Shown in pieces: positions 32,820 through 43,014 of a stretch of DNA of 64,000 nt. The translations under genes and the position numbers were made by a program. Within the stretch, counting starts at the first letter, position 1. Each line of letters opens with the position of its first letter. The notes under the pieces are model-generated. The model was not told the origin of the DNA and did not search any database. It saw only the letters and a program-made list of their open reading frames with translations. This DNA is from Prorocentrum cordatum (taxonomy: Eukaryota > Sar > Dinophyceae > Prorocentrales > Prorocentraceae), in NCBI GenBank assembly GCA_963575745.1, contig CAUYUJ010016059.1, forward strand, positions 1,984,849-2,048,848. The letters run 5' to 3'.

Positions 32820-33240
32820 CCATGAGGGCGCGAAGTTATTCGCGCTTCGCGCTTCGCGGTCCTCGTTCCTTCTCCCCCCTCCTCCTCGTCCTCCTTTTCT
32901 CCCTTTGGGGGGGCGGCGCGAGGGCGCGAAGTTATTCGCGCTTCGCGCTTCGCGGAGCGCGAAGCGCGAAGTTGGGAGCCCTAGGCGATGTTGGCACATT
33001 CGCCTTCTCGGTCTTCAGAGGTGGGCTGAGGCGGGGCGACGACGACGATGACGACATCGACGACGACTGCGCGGACGCGGGGCGACGACCGCGGCAACGG
33101 CGACGACGACGAGGACACAGATGACGACGACGAAGACGACAACGACCACAGCGACGACGCTAACGACGACGACGACGACCACGACGACGCTGACCTTGAC
33201 GACGACGACGACGACGACGAGGAGGACGACGACGACCCTC
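32820..33240. repeat. CGCTTCGCGCTTCGCGG repeats then GAC microsatellite
   Basis: The phrase GCGCGAAGTTATTCGCGCTT occurs at about 32828 and 32926, each followed by CGCGCTTCGCGG. An inverted GAGCGCGAAGCGCGAAGTT follows the second. From 33035 GAC triplets dominate to 33235. Confidence 0.8.
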
Positions 33241-33382
33241 GGGCAGGTTCGGCGCCCGTGCAGCCCGCGCCCGGCGCAGAGGCGTCGCCGGCCGCAGAGC
33301 AGCGGGCGCCTCTCCCCGCAAAGGGGGGGGGTATCAGGGGCAGCACCAGGGGTCATGCACCAGCGTGGCGCGCTGTCTTGCA

Positions 33383-33559
33383 TATATCACCACCTACCAA
33401 ACCACCCCAACCCAACCCGAAGGCCTCCATTTGCCCTCCATTTCCAGTGGGGGGGGGGTCGGGGAACATTGAGAAAACACGTATGGAACCCATACCCCCT
33501 CCCAACCCGAAATTTGGGTCTTCGGGTTGGGTTGGGGTGGTCTGGTAGGTAGTCATATA
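33383..33559. mobile_element. MITE with 40-bp terminal inverted repeats, 177 bp
   Basis: Left arm 33383-33422 and right arm 33520-33559 pair at 37 of 40 positions; the core is CTTCGGGTTGGGTTGGGGTG. The outer ends are TATATCAC and GTCATATA, suggesting a TA or TATA target. The 97-bp interior has a G run and no ORF. It looks like a non-autonomous DNA transposon; the superfamily is not decided. Confidence 0.85.
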
Positions 33560-34299
33560 GGCCCGCCAAAGAATTGTCTCAGAGCCTCTTGTAGTTTTCG
33601 CGGCGTGTTCTTAGAACATTGTTGGCTGATGTCGTCTTGTGTTGATGCTTCGGCCTCGGGTTTAAGAATCTTGTTTTTTTTTAGAGCACGTCTTTGTTCT
33701 AAGAGAAGTTCCCTGGTAAACTCACAGGTATGCCGGGACGGTCGGTCGCTGCTCGAATGGGAGATTGTTGTTTATCTTCTGGCGCGTATCGACCGTTCAT
33801 CGCCTTGAGTATGGACTTGTCCACGCGGTGACAGAGATTCAGAGCGGGGTTCAGATAACGTAACGGTGGTCAGCGCTAACGAGGGTCAGCTCGGGGTTCG
33901 GGAACCTTTTCGCCCTCCGCTGACCTGGGATTCGGAGCTACGAGGCGGCCGGCTGAGCTTCGCGACAGGGCTCCAGCCGACCTGGGTTTGGGCTGACCTG
34001 GTGCATTGCGTCCCCGACCAGATCGCACGCCGCCATGGCAGGATGGAGTCTGCCGCGATTGCTGCCTCCCTCTCGGAGACCGCCGACGGCGCAGTGGCAC
34101 GGAGATGCGGGCCGGACCACCGTGCGTCCCCCCCCCTACGTTGGCCCGTGTTTGCCCCTCTCCGTGCTGCCCCTCCCCCCGTCCTCTTCCCCCAAGTTGC
34201 CCCCCCTGCCTTCGCACTCTCCCTCTCCGCGAGTCCCCCTTCTCTTCCCCCGCTCCACACTCCCGTCCTCGTCGCCCTCTTCCTCGCCCCCGCGCCACC
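33560..34299. other. Spacer before the SL-tagged LINE
   Basis: 33560-33870 is unique AT-richer DNA; 33870-34300 is GC-rich with a loose GACCTGGG phrase. An open frame crosses it toward the LINE but lies upstream of the leader, so it would not be in that transcript. Confidence 0.4.
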
Positions 34300-34591
34300 T
34301 CAGCCGCCCCCCAGGCGCTGCCGAGCGCCCGCGACCGACCGGGGCTGCCGAGCGGGAGGCCATCTGCTTCATGGTTCTCCTTCTTCCCTTTCCTCCTCAC
34401 GCCCCTGGGCCTCTTCCTGGTCTTGTGCTTCTCCGTCCCCTCCTGATCCATCCTCCTGCTCCTGCACCTCCCTCCGTCTCCTCCTCCGAATCCTCCATCC
34501 TCGACGATCGGGGTTGCGGGCTCCTGGACAACCATGGGCCTCCTTGCCAATCGTCTCCTGCTCCTCCTCCTCCTCCTCCTCCTCCTCCTCC
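34300..34591. repeat. CTC-rich satellite, left flank of the LINE
   Basis: About two units of the satellite seen again at 43100-43260 and 43770-45009 (landmark ATCGGGGTTGCGGGCTCCTGG at 34508), ending in a CTC run (34558-34593) that leads straight into the spliced leader. Confidence 0.75.
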
Positions 34592-34613
34592 TCCGTAGCC
34601 ATTTTGGCTCAAG
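34592..34613 (+). other. Genomic copy of the dinoflagellate spliced leader (exact)
   Basis: Full 22-base match to DinoSL ending GCCATTTTGGCTCAAG, directly followed by ATG at 34614. There is no donor GT after it, so it is not an SL RNA gene. It marks the 5' end of the retrotransposon copy. Confidence 0.93.
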
Positions 34614-34729
34614 ATGGGTTGCTCGGGGGGCTTTCAGCCTCCGTGCTTCACTGGATCGCACTACCGTGCGCAGGCAAGAGTGTGTGCACTCTGGCAGTCG
34701 GGCGGCCTCCTTCCAAACTCACGCGCGCC

Positions 34730-35839
34730 ATGGCGGGGAGCGGCGGCGTGGGTGCTGGGCGTGGGGGAGGCGGCCGCGCGGCGTGGCCTGCGAAGTGGAA
34801 GTGCTCGGTGTGCGACTACTACAACTTCGCCGAGAGGGCGTGCTGTCGCAAGGGGTGCCAAGCTGCGGGGTGGCCAGCGCCGCGGCAGCTGGGCGCCTTT
34901 CCTCCGCTGCGGGGGTGGCCTGCAGGCGGCGGCGGTGGTGGTGCTCCTGGCGGCGCTGGCGGCGGGCGCGGCGGGCGTGGGGCAGGCGGCGGCAAGCCTC
35001 CCACACGTGCCCCGTGGTGGCGAGGCGGAGAAGGTGGCGGCCGTGACGCTGGTGGCGCCGTGGAACTCAGCGAGGAGCAGCGCAGTGGCTTCGTGTGCAT
35101 GGCAGAGGCCGACTTCGCCCTCACCGCCGCGCTCCTGGCCCCGAAGGTCCGCGAGCAGCTTCTGCAGGCACGGAGGCTGCGTGAGGGCGGACTGGGGGCC
35201 GAGCTGTCCAAGGACAAGACGGTCAAGGCGGCCCAGGTGCAGGCGGACGCCAAGGTCTTGCAGGTCAAGAAGTTGGAGGGCCAGCTGGAGCAGGCAAAGG
35301 CCAAGGCGGTGGCGGCCATCAACGAGTCGGCCAGCCTCGCGGACAAGTTGGTGCTGCTGCGGAAGGAGTGCGACGAGGCGGCGGCCAAGGCACGCGAGGC
35401 GCTGGCGGCTCAGCGCACCAGGGTGGCGGCCGAGGAGGCTGAGGCGGCGGCAGCAGCCGCCGAGCCGAGAGCAGCACCAGCAGCCTCCCTGGAGTCGATA
35501 CAGGAGGCGATCGGCGGCTTGTCGAGGGACGAGATCGCGAAGCTCGGGAAGGTGTTTGCGGAGCTCAGCGGCATGCCAGGCGCCGCCGCCGCAGCGTGGG
35601 CGCCTCCCCGTGCGCCTGTGGCAGCGGCGGTCCCTGTGCCCTCGGCGGTGCCAGCAGCAGCGCAGCAGGTGGACGCTCCCAAGGAGGAGGGGCCTGGCGT
35701 GTCGCAGGCGGCGCAGCAAGCGTGGCAGGACATCACGTGCGGGATTGAGGACCCCGCCAAGAGGGAAGCAGCGGAGCAGTTGCTGGGCGACGCCAAGAAG
35801 ATGCGGACGGAGGTCAAGCAGATGGAGGAGGAGTCCTAG
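34730..35839 (+). CDS. LINE ORF1: zinc finger and coiled coil (369 aa)
   Basis: ATG at 34730 gives MAGSGGVGAGRGGGG. A RanBP2-like finger follows near residues 22-50 (WKCSVCDYYNFAERACCRKGC), then a Gly-rich linker. A long Ala/Glu/Lys coiled coil (about residues 120-250, for example VLQVKKLEGQLEQAKAK) and an Ala/Pro-rich C-terminal part end KKMRTEVKQMEEES. The stop is at 35837-35839. LINE ORF1 proteins coat the element RNA; that role is inferred from position and coiled coil. The first ATG after the leader is 34614 in another frame, which reads as Arg/Ser-rich nonsense across this region. That makes ORF1 the second AUG on the mRNA, or the copy has changed since insertion. This ORF is intact. 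Confidence 0.75.
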   Translation: MAGSGGVGAGRGGGGRAAWPAKWKCSVCDYYNFAERACCRKGCQAAGWPAPRQLGAFPPLRGWPAGGGGGGAPGGAGGGRGGRGAGGGKPPTRAPWWRGGEGGGRDAGGAVELSEEQRSGFVCMAEADFALTAALLAPKVREQLLQARRLREGGLGAELSKDKTVKAAQVQADAKVLQVKKLEGQLEQAKAKAVAAINESASLADKLVLLRKECDEAAAKAREALAAQRTRVAAEEAEAAAAAAEPRAAPAASLESIQEAIGGLSRDEIAKLGKVFAELSGMPGAAAAAWAPPRAPVAAAVPVPSAVPAAAQQVDAPKEEGPGVSQAAQQAWQDITCGIEDPAKREAAEQLLGDAKKMRTEVKQMEEES

Positions 35840-35852
35840 CAAGAAGTGTGGG

Positions 35853-37050
35853 GTCTGGAGGATCTGCACGGTCAACGTCAATGCGTTCAGCAACCTTGGA
35901 AAGTGCATGGCGGTGAGTGAGGTGCAGGGGACGAGGCTCCTGGAGGGAAGGAGCAGTGATGCGGAGGCGCAGCTCCGCAGCCAAGGGTGGCGGGCGAGAG
36001 GCACGCCTGCAGTGCCGTCAGCGGCAGGAGGCCTCAGCACAGGAGGCCTCCTCACCATGGTGAGGAGGAGCCATGGCATGGCGGAGGTGCAGGACCAGCA
36101 GGCAGCGGTGCTGGTGGCAGGGCGAGTGCACCTGTGTTGGGTGTCAGGCGTGCTGAGCAGCGGCTTCTTGCTCGCCAACCTCTACCTGGAGGCGGGGGTC
36201 GGCCTCAACGATGGCAACGTGGCCAGCCTCAGGAGGCTGGCAAGGAGGTTGAGGCAGTGCCGCAGGGACTTCGTGGTGGGCGGCGATTGGAACCTCACGG
36301 AGGAAGAGTTGCAGGCAGGCGGGGTGCCCGACATGTTCGACGGCAAGGTGGTCAGGCCCGCCTCGCCCACGTGTGCAGCGTCGGGGAGGACCATCGACTT
36401 CTTCCTGGTGTCCAGGGGGCTGGCTGCGCTGGGTGCGCGGGTGGTGGAGGCCTCGCCAGTGTACCCGCACTCGGCGGTGATCCTCGAGATCCGCAGGCAG
36501 CAAGAGGAGGAGCGCTTCAGGCTGGTCCAGAAGCCGCGGACCTTTCCTGAGGTTCGGCCGCAAGGGTGTTGTGAGAGAGACCACGGCAGCAGCTGGAGGC
36601 AAGCCAGGATGAGGGTGCAGGAGCAGCTCGCGTCGGTGCTGAGGTTCGAGGGTGAGGCCGCAGCGAGGAGCACCCCACGTGCTGAAGAGGAGGCCCCTCA
36701 GCCCAGCAGCAGTGGTGGCGCAGCAGGTCAGCGCGCAGCTAGAGCTGGCCTGGAGATTCCCAGGCCAGTGAGGGGCAAGGGAGCTGAAGGGGTGTCTGCG
36801 GCGGAGAGATGGGGACCACTAAGCAGCGTGCTCCCGATCGCATCTGCGCCGCCGTCTTGCGTGACGGACGTGAATCTGATGAGGTGCTGCGTCCAGCATG
36901 GCGAGGAGTGGCAGAGCATCCTCGACAGCTGCGGGCTACGGCGAGAAGTTGGCGCGGAAGGGCTCGGCGCTGCACCAGGCGTTGAGGACCAGCCAGCGCA
37001 CCCCGGGGCCCTGGCGCCAGGAGCGCAGGGCACCGACGCAGCGGAGAGGG
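35853..37050 (+). pseudogene. LINE ORF2, endonuclease part (frame broken after)
   Basis: Follows ORF1 by 13 bases in another frame, with no good ATG before 35907. It encodes an exonuclease-endonuclease-phosphatase domain, the nicking enzyme of APE-type LINEs. The core asparagine motif CTVNVNAFSNL starts it. GGLLTMVRRSHG, FVVGGDWNLT with the catalytic D and N (36282-36293), TIDFFLVSRGL, and a PHSAV end follow. The motif normally written QET reads VQGTRL here (GGG for a Glu codon), so the metal-binding glutamate is missing. Spacing between the first two motifs is also short, suggesting a deletion. After about 37050 the frame is lost because of a 2-base deletion in the duplicated linker. Confidence 0.75.
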
Positions 37051-37805
37051 GGCAGCAGCGCCGCGGGCAGCGCTGTGCAGGAGGCGCAGGCGGACATCCC
37101 TCCCCATGCTGGGGCTGGCAGTGCACCTCCGAGCCAGGCACCGTACGGAATCGCGGGTTGTCCCTTTCAGGTTGATGCGGCTGAAGGAGTGCACGTGAGG
37201 CCCCCCAGCCTCTGGGTCGAGAAGAGGCAGGCAGCCTCTGCCGCTGAAGAGGAGGCCCCTCAGCCCAGCAGCAGCGGTGGCGCAGCAGGTCAGCGCGCAG
37301 CTGGAGCAGGCCAGGAGCTTCCCAGCCCAGTGAGGGGCAAGGAAGCTGAGGAGGTGCCTACGGCGGAGAGATGGGGACCCCTAGGCAGAGTGCTCCCGAT
37401 CGCACCTGCGCCGCCATCCTGCGTGACGGACGAGAAGCTGATGAGGTGCCGCGCCCAGCATGGCGTGGAGTGGCAGAGCATCCTCGACAGCTGCGGGCTA
37501 CGGCAGGAAGCTGGCGATGAAGGGTACGGCGCAGCGCCACGCGGCGAGGTCCAGCCAGCGCACCTCGGAGCTCAGGCGCCAGGAGCGCATGACGCCGACG
37601 CAGCGGAGAGAGGGGGCAGCAGCGCCGCGGGCAGCGCTGCGCAGGAGGAGCAGGCGGACAGTCCTCCCCATGCTGGGACTGGCAGTGCACATCCGAGCCA
37701 GGCACCGTACGGAAACGCGGGTAGTCCCTTTCAGGTTGAAGCGGCTGAAGGAGTGCACGTGAGGCCCCCCAGCCTCTGGGTCGAGAAGAGGCAGGCAGCC
37801 TCTTC
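36681..37805 (+). repeat. Tandem duplication within LINE ORF2 (562 + 563 bp)
   Basis: Copy 1 is 36681-37242 and copy 2 is 37243-37805, about 85-90% identical by eye. Both begin GCTGAAGAGGAGGCCCCTCA. Near 37050, copy 1 has GAGAGGGGGC where copy 2 has GAGAGAGGGGGC, a 2-base difference. The ancestral unit would be a multiple of three (188 codons); the deletion in copy 1 moves the reading frame. Confidence 0.85.
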
Positions 37806-39045
37806 GGCGGGGCAAGCCCAGCGCCTGCAGCAGGACGGGCAGGCCCAGGGCGCGGCGGCGGAGGGGGCTAAGGGAGCCCTCACAGCCGCCTTCGCCACCT
37901 TCCTGGAGTGCGCGGAGGACGAGTGGGTCGACGTATACCAGCTGGAGGAGCAGAGGGCCAGGTACGTTGGCAGAGCGGACGGCTTCTCCACCAAGCTGGT
38001 CAAGCGCAGCGGGGTGCAGGACCCCAGGTCGCCGAGGCTCACGCCAGAGGCAGCGTGGATGGCCAGGGTGGCCAACGCGCTGGGAGCCATGGCGCAGCTG
38101 AAAGCGCCCAGGGCCAGGGTCGACGCGATCTGCTACTTGCCCCAGCTGGTGGCGGCGGCCCCGAAGAGAGTCAGGAAGCTGCAGCAGGACGAGGAGGCCC
38201 GCCCAGGAGAGGGAGGCGGCACCTCCTGCAGCACGGAGGCTGGGCGCTGGCTGAGGATGTTGCAGCATGGGGGCCTGGCGTGCTGGCACCCCCTCCTACT
38301 CGAGAGGCTGGCCGACCGCGCGAAGCAGCACGCCAGTCACCTCGCCAAGCGCGACGTCGACGAGAGGGGCAGGCAGTTCGACGAGTGGGTTGGCAAGCAG
38401 CTCACAGGAGGAGCGGCAGGGCTCCACGCGGTCACGCGAGTGGCGGTGGGCTGGCAGGGCAGCGACTGCAGCATCGGTGCTGGACCCAGCAGCCTGAGCA
38501 AGGAGCTGGACGACCTCGAGAAGGAGTGGAGCAAGATCTGGAAGGTGCAGTGCAGCCACGCCGAGCTGGAGTGGCCGTCCGATCTCGGTGAGCGCCCCCC
38601 CAGGCCCAGCTGCGAGGTGATGCGGGCAGTCCTGAGGTCCTTCAGGAAGGGCACGGCCACGGGATTCGAGGCGATCAAGCCGAGACAGCTGCTGGAGCTC
38701 AGCGACGAGGGGATAGAGACTCTCATCGACATCGTGGTGGCGGTCGAGCAGGCTGCGGAGTGGCCGCAGATCCAGAGCAAGATCGTGTTCTTGGCCAAGA
38801 GGCTGGGCGGCGTGCGCCCCGTGGCCATTGTGCACGTCCTCGCTAGGGTGCAGACGAGGCTACGCAAGCCCCTGGCTGAGGAGTGGGAGCGCAAGAATGA
38901 TCGGCCCTTCTTCTGGGCGGCGCGCGGCAGAGGCTGCGAGAGGGCGGTCTGGCAGCAGGCCGTGGAGTGCGAGTGGGCGACAGCGAAGGGGCGCGAAGCT
39001 GGCGATGCATCCAGCTGGGTCGCGGCCCTCATCCTCCTGGACCTA
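37051..39045 (+). pseudogene. LINE ORF2, linker and start of reverse transcriptase
   Basis: Continues ORF2 in frame 1. After duplicate copy 2 comes a helical Gln/Ala-rich linker (38000-38570). The start of the reverse transcriptase follows: FRKGTATGFEAIKPRQLLEL near 38640, the fingers motif IVFLAKRLGGVRPVAI near 38780, and motif A beginning WVAALILLDLL near 39020 with its aspartate. The frame breaks inside motif A at about 39045 and resumes one base out. Without that aspartate-centred motif in frame the enzyme cannot be made as one chain. Confidence 0.8.
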
Positions 39046-39665
39046 CTCAGGCGTGCGAGCAGGTGCAGCATGGGCGCCTCATCCAGGCCGCCCAGCGGAC
39101 GGGCTTCCCGCTCTGGCAGCTCAGGCTGCAGGTGAGCTTGTACCGTGCGCCCAGGTGGCTGGCGCGGGACGAAGCCGTCAGCAACGCCATCAGCACCGAG
39201 CAGGCGGTGCTGCCTGGAGACGGGCTGGCGACGCTCATGCTCAAGATGCTGCTGCTTGAGCCGCTGGACAAGCTTCAGGAGCTGGTTCCCACGCTGGCGA
39301 TTTCGGTGGTCGTGGATGACATCATCCTGAAGAGGGTGGGCGGCTTCCAGCGGACAGTCAACGACCTCGCGCTGGCGGCCAGGCACCTCGAGGTACTGCT
39401 CGGCGAGGCCGACCTCGAGGTCGCGGTGAAGAAATCCAGGGCGCTGGCGAATGTGCCAGCAGCGAGGCAGGAGCTCGAGAAGCGCCTGCTGAAGCCGCTG
39501 GGGGTGCGCGCCACAGGACAGGAGAGGAACCTGGGGGTCGACTTCAGCGGTGGCAAGAGGATAGGACGAGCAGTTCGTCGCGACAGGATGGTGCAGGCGA
39601 GCGGCAGGCTGCGCAGGATCAAAGTGCTGCAGGTGGTCAAGGCCAAGCGGAGGGCCACCAAGAGG
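39046..39665 (+). pseudogene. LINE ORF2, reverse transcriptase palm
   Basis: Frame 0 segment carrying the rest of motif A (CEQVQHGRLIQAAQRTGFPL), motif B-like PGDGLATLMLKMLL, and the catalytic motif C VVVDDI at about 39308-39325. AVKKSRAL and the thumb-region LGVDFSGGKR follow. The frame ends in a break near 39665, where homology continues in frame 1 with KTGLHPCIGYGTAITG. Copying LINE RNA at a nicked target is the family role; this copy is broken. Confidence 0.8.
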
Positions 39666-39666
39666 A

Positions 39667-42600
39667 TTGAAGACGGGGCTGCACCCGTGCATCGGATACG
39701 GCACGGCCATCACGGGCTGCACGGAGGGGGAGCTGGACCGCGCCAGGACCCTCACTTTCGTCGCGGTCTCCAACACCACGGCGAGCAAGTCCAGGTCGCT
39801 CGGGCTCATGCTCCAGGCAGGCCTTGACCCGATCTACGACGCGACCTGCAAGCCGGTGCTGATGTTGCTGCGTGCGGTCTGGGAGCGGTGGGTGCCGCTG
39901 CACATGGTGTGGCGGGGCTTCGAGGACAAGCGGCCTGTGTCCTGGGTGCGCGCGCAGGGCCCGTGCGCGGCGACGGTGCTGTCCCTCAGGAGGATCGGCT
40001 GGGACGTCGTCGCCGCCAACTGCTGGGTCATGGACGACGGCGTGGCCATCGCGCCCTTCGACTGCGCGCCGTGGGTCGTGGTCAAGCTGGTGAAGAGAGC
40101 AGTGCAGCGCTGGCAGTGGAGGCAGGTCAGCAAAGCCCCAGGGTGCGCGCACTTGGCGGGTGGCGGCGAGCTGGAGCCCCTGGTCAGGCTCACCTCCTCT
40201 GGCTGCGCTAGGAAAGCCGACGAGCCACGCCGAGAGGAGGGAGCACCTCGCACCAGGGTTCGGTTGACGGCGCGAGAGCAGGCCTACCTGAGGTCCCTCA
40301 TCATCGATGGGCAGTGGACTCAGGCGCGCAAGGAGGAGAAGGGGCTGGCGCCCAGTGCAGGGTGCTTGAGGTGTGGAGCCAGGGGCACGCTGATGCACAG
40401 GCACTTCGACTGCCCGTGCTGGCGCGAGGTGCTGACGCTCCCAGAGGACCTGGCAGGCCTCCGAAGGCAGAGCGGAAGGCCTGAGGTGCAGCTGCTGCTT
40501 GAGAGGTGCCTGTGGCCGACACCACGGGGCATCTGCCGCCCGCCAGTGTGCAGCGACGTGTGCTGGAAGGGCGACCACGATGGAGGCGCCCTTCCTGGAG
40601 GTGAGCTGTTTCTCGATGGCTCGGCGTTCGAAGCGGGCTACGAGGAGGTGGCGGCAGTTGGCTGGAGTGTGGTGGCGCTGCAGGCGCACAGTGACGGGTA
40701 CAGAGCCTCCATCGCTGGCCAGATGGAGGGCCACTGCGTGGACATCAACGGCGGGGAGCTCACAGCGGTGATCATGGCGCTCAGGTTTGGCCAAGGGCTC
40801 ACGGTGCTGGTGGTCGACTCCAAGTACGTGTACGACGGCTTCTACAAGGTCGGCAGGGTGGGCACCACGGGCTACGCGCACACGTGGGCCCACCTGTGGC
40901 GGCGAGCCTGGGACCTGCTGGACGAGCGAGGAGGCCTTGGGCATGAGGTCAGCCTGAGGTGGATGCCCAGCCACAGCACGCGGCGGCAGGTGGCGGCGGG
41001 CGAGGTGCTGTACAGAGATTGGTACGGCAACCGACTGGCGGACAGGGCGGCAAAGGCTGCGGCGGCCAGCGGGCGCCTCCCCGTGCGGGACAGAGAGTGC
41101 CTGGAGAGGAGTCGAGACGTGGTCGAACGAGCAGCCATGTGGTGCGCGGCAGTCGGCAGCTGGGTCGACGGCAGCGACACCACGCACGGCAAGACGAAGG
41201 TGCAGCGCGCGCTGCCAGTGCGCAAGGAGCCAGCGGCGAGAATGGCCTGCGTCTGGAGGAGGCCGCCTGGCCTACGTCCCTGGTGCGAGGTTTGCAGATG
41301 GTCAGGCAGATCAGGAGAGTGCCCTGGCAGCATCGTCGCCGAGGCGATCAGGGCCAACAACAGGCTGAAGGCGCAGCAGAAGGCGTCGCACGACCTGGTG
41401 CTCCTCGCGCCTGTTGATGGGAGGCTGCTGGTGCGCAGGATGCCGCTGGTGGCTTGCAGGGCGTGCGGGTTCACAGGCGCGGCCAGAGCGAGCTCCTTCC
41501 ACCTCGAGTGCAAGAGTGTCCCTTCGGCTGCAGGCGCCGCCGCGGTCGCGAGGCTGAGGAAGGGGCTGGCTCCGAAGGTGGTCAGCGAGGTGGCAGTCAA
41601 CATCACGATGCTGGCGGACGACGTGCAGGAGGGGAGAGGCCAGCCGCCGCAGGACATCGCGGGGGAGGAGGACGGCCACTCCTTGCGCCCGCCAGGAGGA
41701 GCTCCAGGTGGCGGGGAGGGGGAGGACGAGGACTCCCTGCGTCCCCTGACCCCTGAGGGCTCCAGCGCGGCGGCTGGCCCGAGAGGGCGAGCTGGCGGCA
41801 GGCGTGCAGCCGCGGCACGCCAGGCCGCGGCAGGGGGCGAGGCAGGGCCTGCGGGCGGCGGCGACGGGCCAGGCCCGCGGCGCCGCGCGCGCGTGCGCAG
41901 CAGCTCGCCGAGGCAAGCCGCTCTGACGCCGCCCTCGCTGTCGCCGAAGCGGGCGGCCAAGGTGGCCAAGCAGCAGCAGGAGGAGAGCCAGCGGCCTGAG
42001 GCGGGCCCCGCCGAGGGAGAAGACGGGGTGGCTGCAGGTGGCAGCGGCGGCGGACCGCCCCCGCCGATGCTGGCGGACGACGTGCAGGAGGGGAGAGGCC
42101 AGCCGCCGCGGCACATCGCGGGGGAGGAGGACGGCCACTCCTTGCGCCCGCCAGGAGGAGCTCCAGGTGGCGGGGAGGGGGAGGGCGAGGACTCCCTGCG
42201 TCCCCTGACCCCTGAGGGCTCCAGCGTGGCGGCTGGCCCGAGAGGGCGAGCTGGCGGCAGGCGTGCAGCCGCGGCGCGCCAGGCCGCGGCAGGGGGCGAG
42301 GCAGGGCCTGCGGGCGGCGGCGGCGGGCCAGGCCCGCGGCGCCGCACGCGTGTGCGCAGCAGCTCGCCGAGGCGCCAGGCCGCGGCAGGAGGCGAGGCGG
42401 GGCCTGCGGGCGGCGGCGGAGGGCCAGGCCCGAGGCGCCGCGCGCGTGCGCGCAGCAGCTCGCCGAGGCAGGCCGCGCTGACGCCGCCCTCGCAGTCGCC
42501 GAGGCGGGCGGCCAAGGTGGCCAAGCAGCAGGAGGAGAGCCAGCGGCCTGAGACGGGCCCTGCCGAGAGAGGAGGCGAGGTGGCTGCAGGTGGCAGCGGC

Positions 42601-42930
42601 GGCGGACCGCCCCCGCCACGCGAGGCCAGAGGGGCCAGGCCGCAGGAGGAGGTCCAGCCGCCTGCAGGTGAACCTGCTGCTCGATGCGAAGCAGGGGCTG
42701 CGGGCGGCGACAGCGTGGACTTGGAGGACAGGTCGCAGGAGGAGAGCATGCCGCCTGCGGGTGGCTCTGCTGCTCGATGCGAAGCAGGGGCCGCGGGCGG
42801 CGGAGGCGGCTGGCCGAGGCCGCGGCGCTGCACGCGGGAGCGCAGCAGCTCGCCAGGCTCGGCCGCCAAGGTGGCGAGGCTGCTGCGGGCCGCGCGGGGT
42901 GAGGCCTGGCCGACAGCCTCGGGCGCGTAG
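39667..42930 (+). pseudogene. LINE ORF2, RT thumb, zinc knuckle, RNase H and repetitive tail
   Basis: Open for 1087 codons. First come the RT thumb and connection, then a zinc knuckle (CLRCGARGTLMHRHFDCPCW near 40366). RNase H follows with all four acidic residues: LFLDGSA (D at 40614), NGGELTA (E near 40756), VVDSKYV (D near 40818) and GNRLADRAA (D near 41040). RNase H removes the RNA strand during second-strand synthesis. Two further cysteine pairs follow (WCEVCRWSGRSGEC; CRACGFTG...FHLEC). The tail is Arg/Ser/Pro/Gly-rich with a duplicated 153-residue segment. The stop is at 42928-42930. This segment is intact but cut from the rest of ORF2 by upstream frameshifts. Confidence 0.82.
41608..42525 (+). 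repeat. 459-bp tandem duplication in the LINE C-terminal tail
   Basis: Both copies start ATGCTGGCGGACGACGTGCA (41608 and 42067, 459 bp apart, 153 codons, frame kept). Copy 2 has an extra internal repeat of the AGGCGCCAGGCCGCGGCAGG phrase. Near-identity suggests recent unequal exchange or slippage. Confidence 0.85.
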
Positions 42931-43014
42931 CTGCGCCGAGGCGCGGGCGCGCGCGGGGCGCGCGCCTCGCAGGGGTGGCCGTGGCTCGACGCGGTCCGCC
43001 TCGCCCCGCGGGCA

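Noticed and set aside
34614-35840. Frame opened by the ATG immediately after the leader, running through the ORF1 region
   Set aside because: Over ORF1 it reads Arg/Ser-rich with no motif, whereas the 34730 frame gives a zinc finger and coiled coil. Only the part after 35850 in this frame is real (endonuclease).
38337-39809. Long minus-strand open frames opposite the SL-tagged LINE (also 34661-36178, 39637-41187, 40872-43259, 41603-43237)
   Set aside because: They lie antisense to domains with clear RT and RNase H motifs and give Leu/Arg/Pro-rich or Ala/Pro-rich chains expected from GC-rich codons read backwards.
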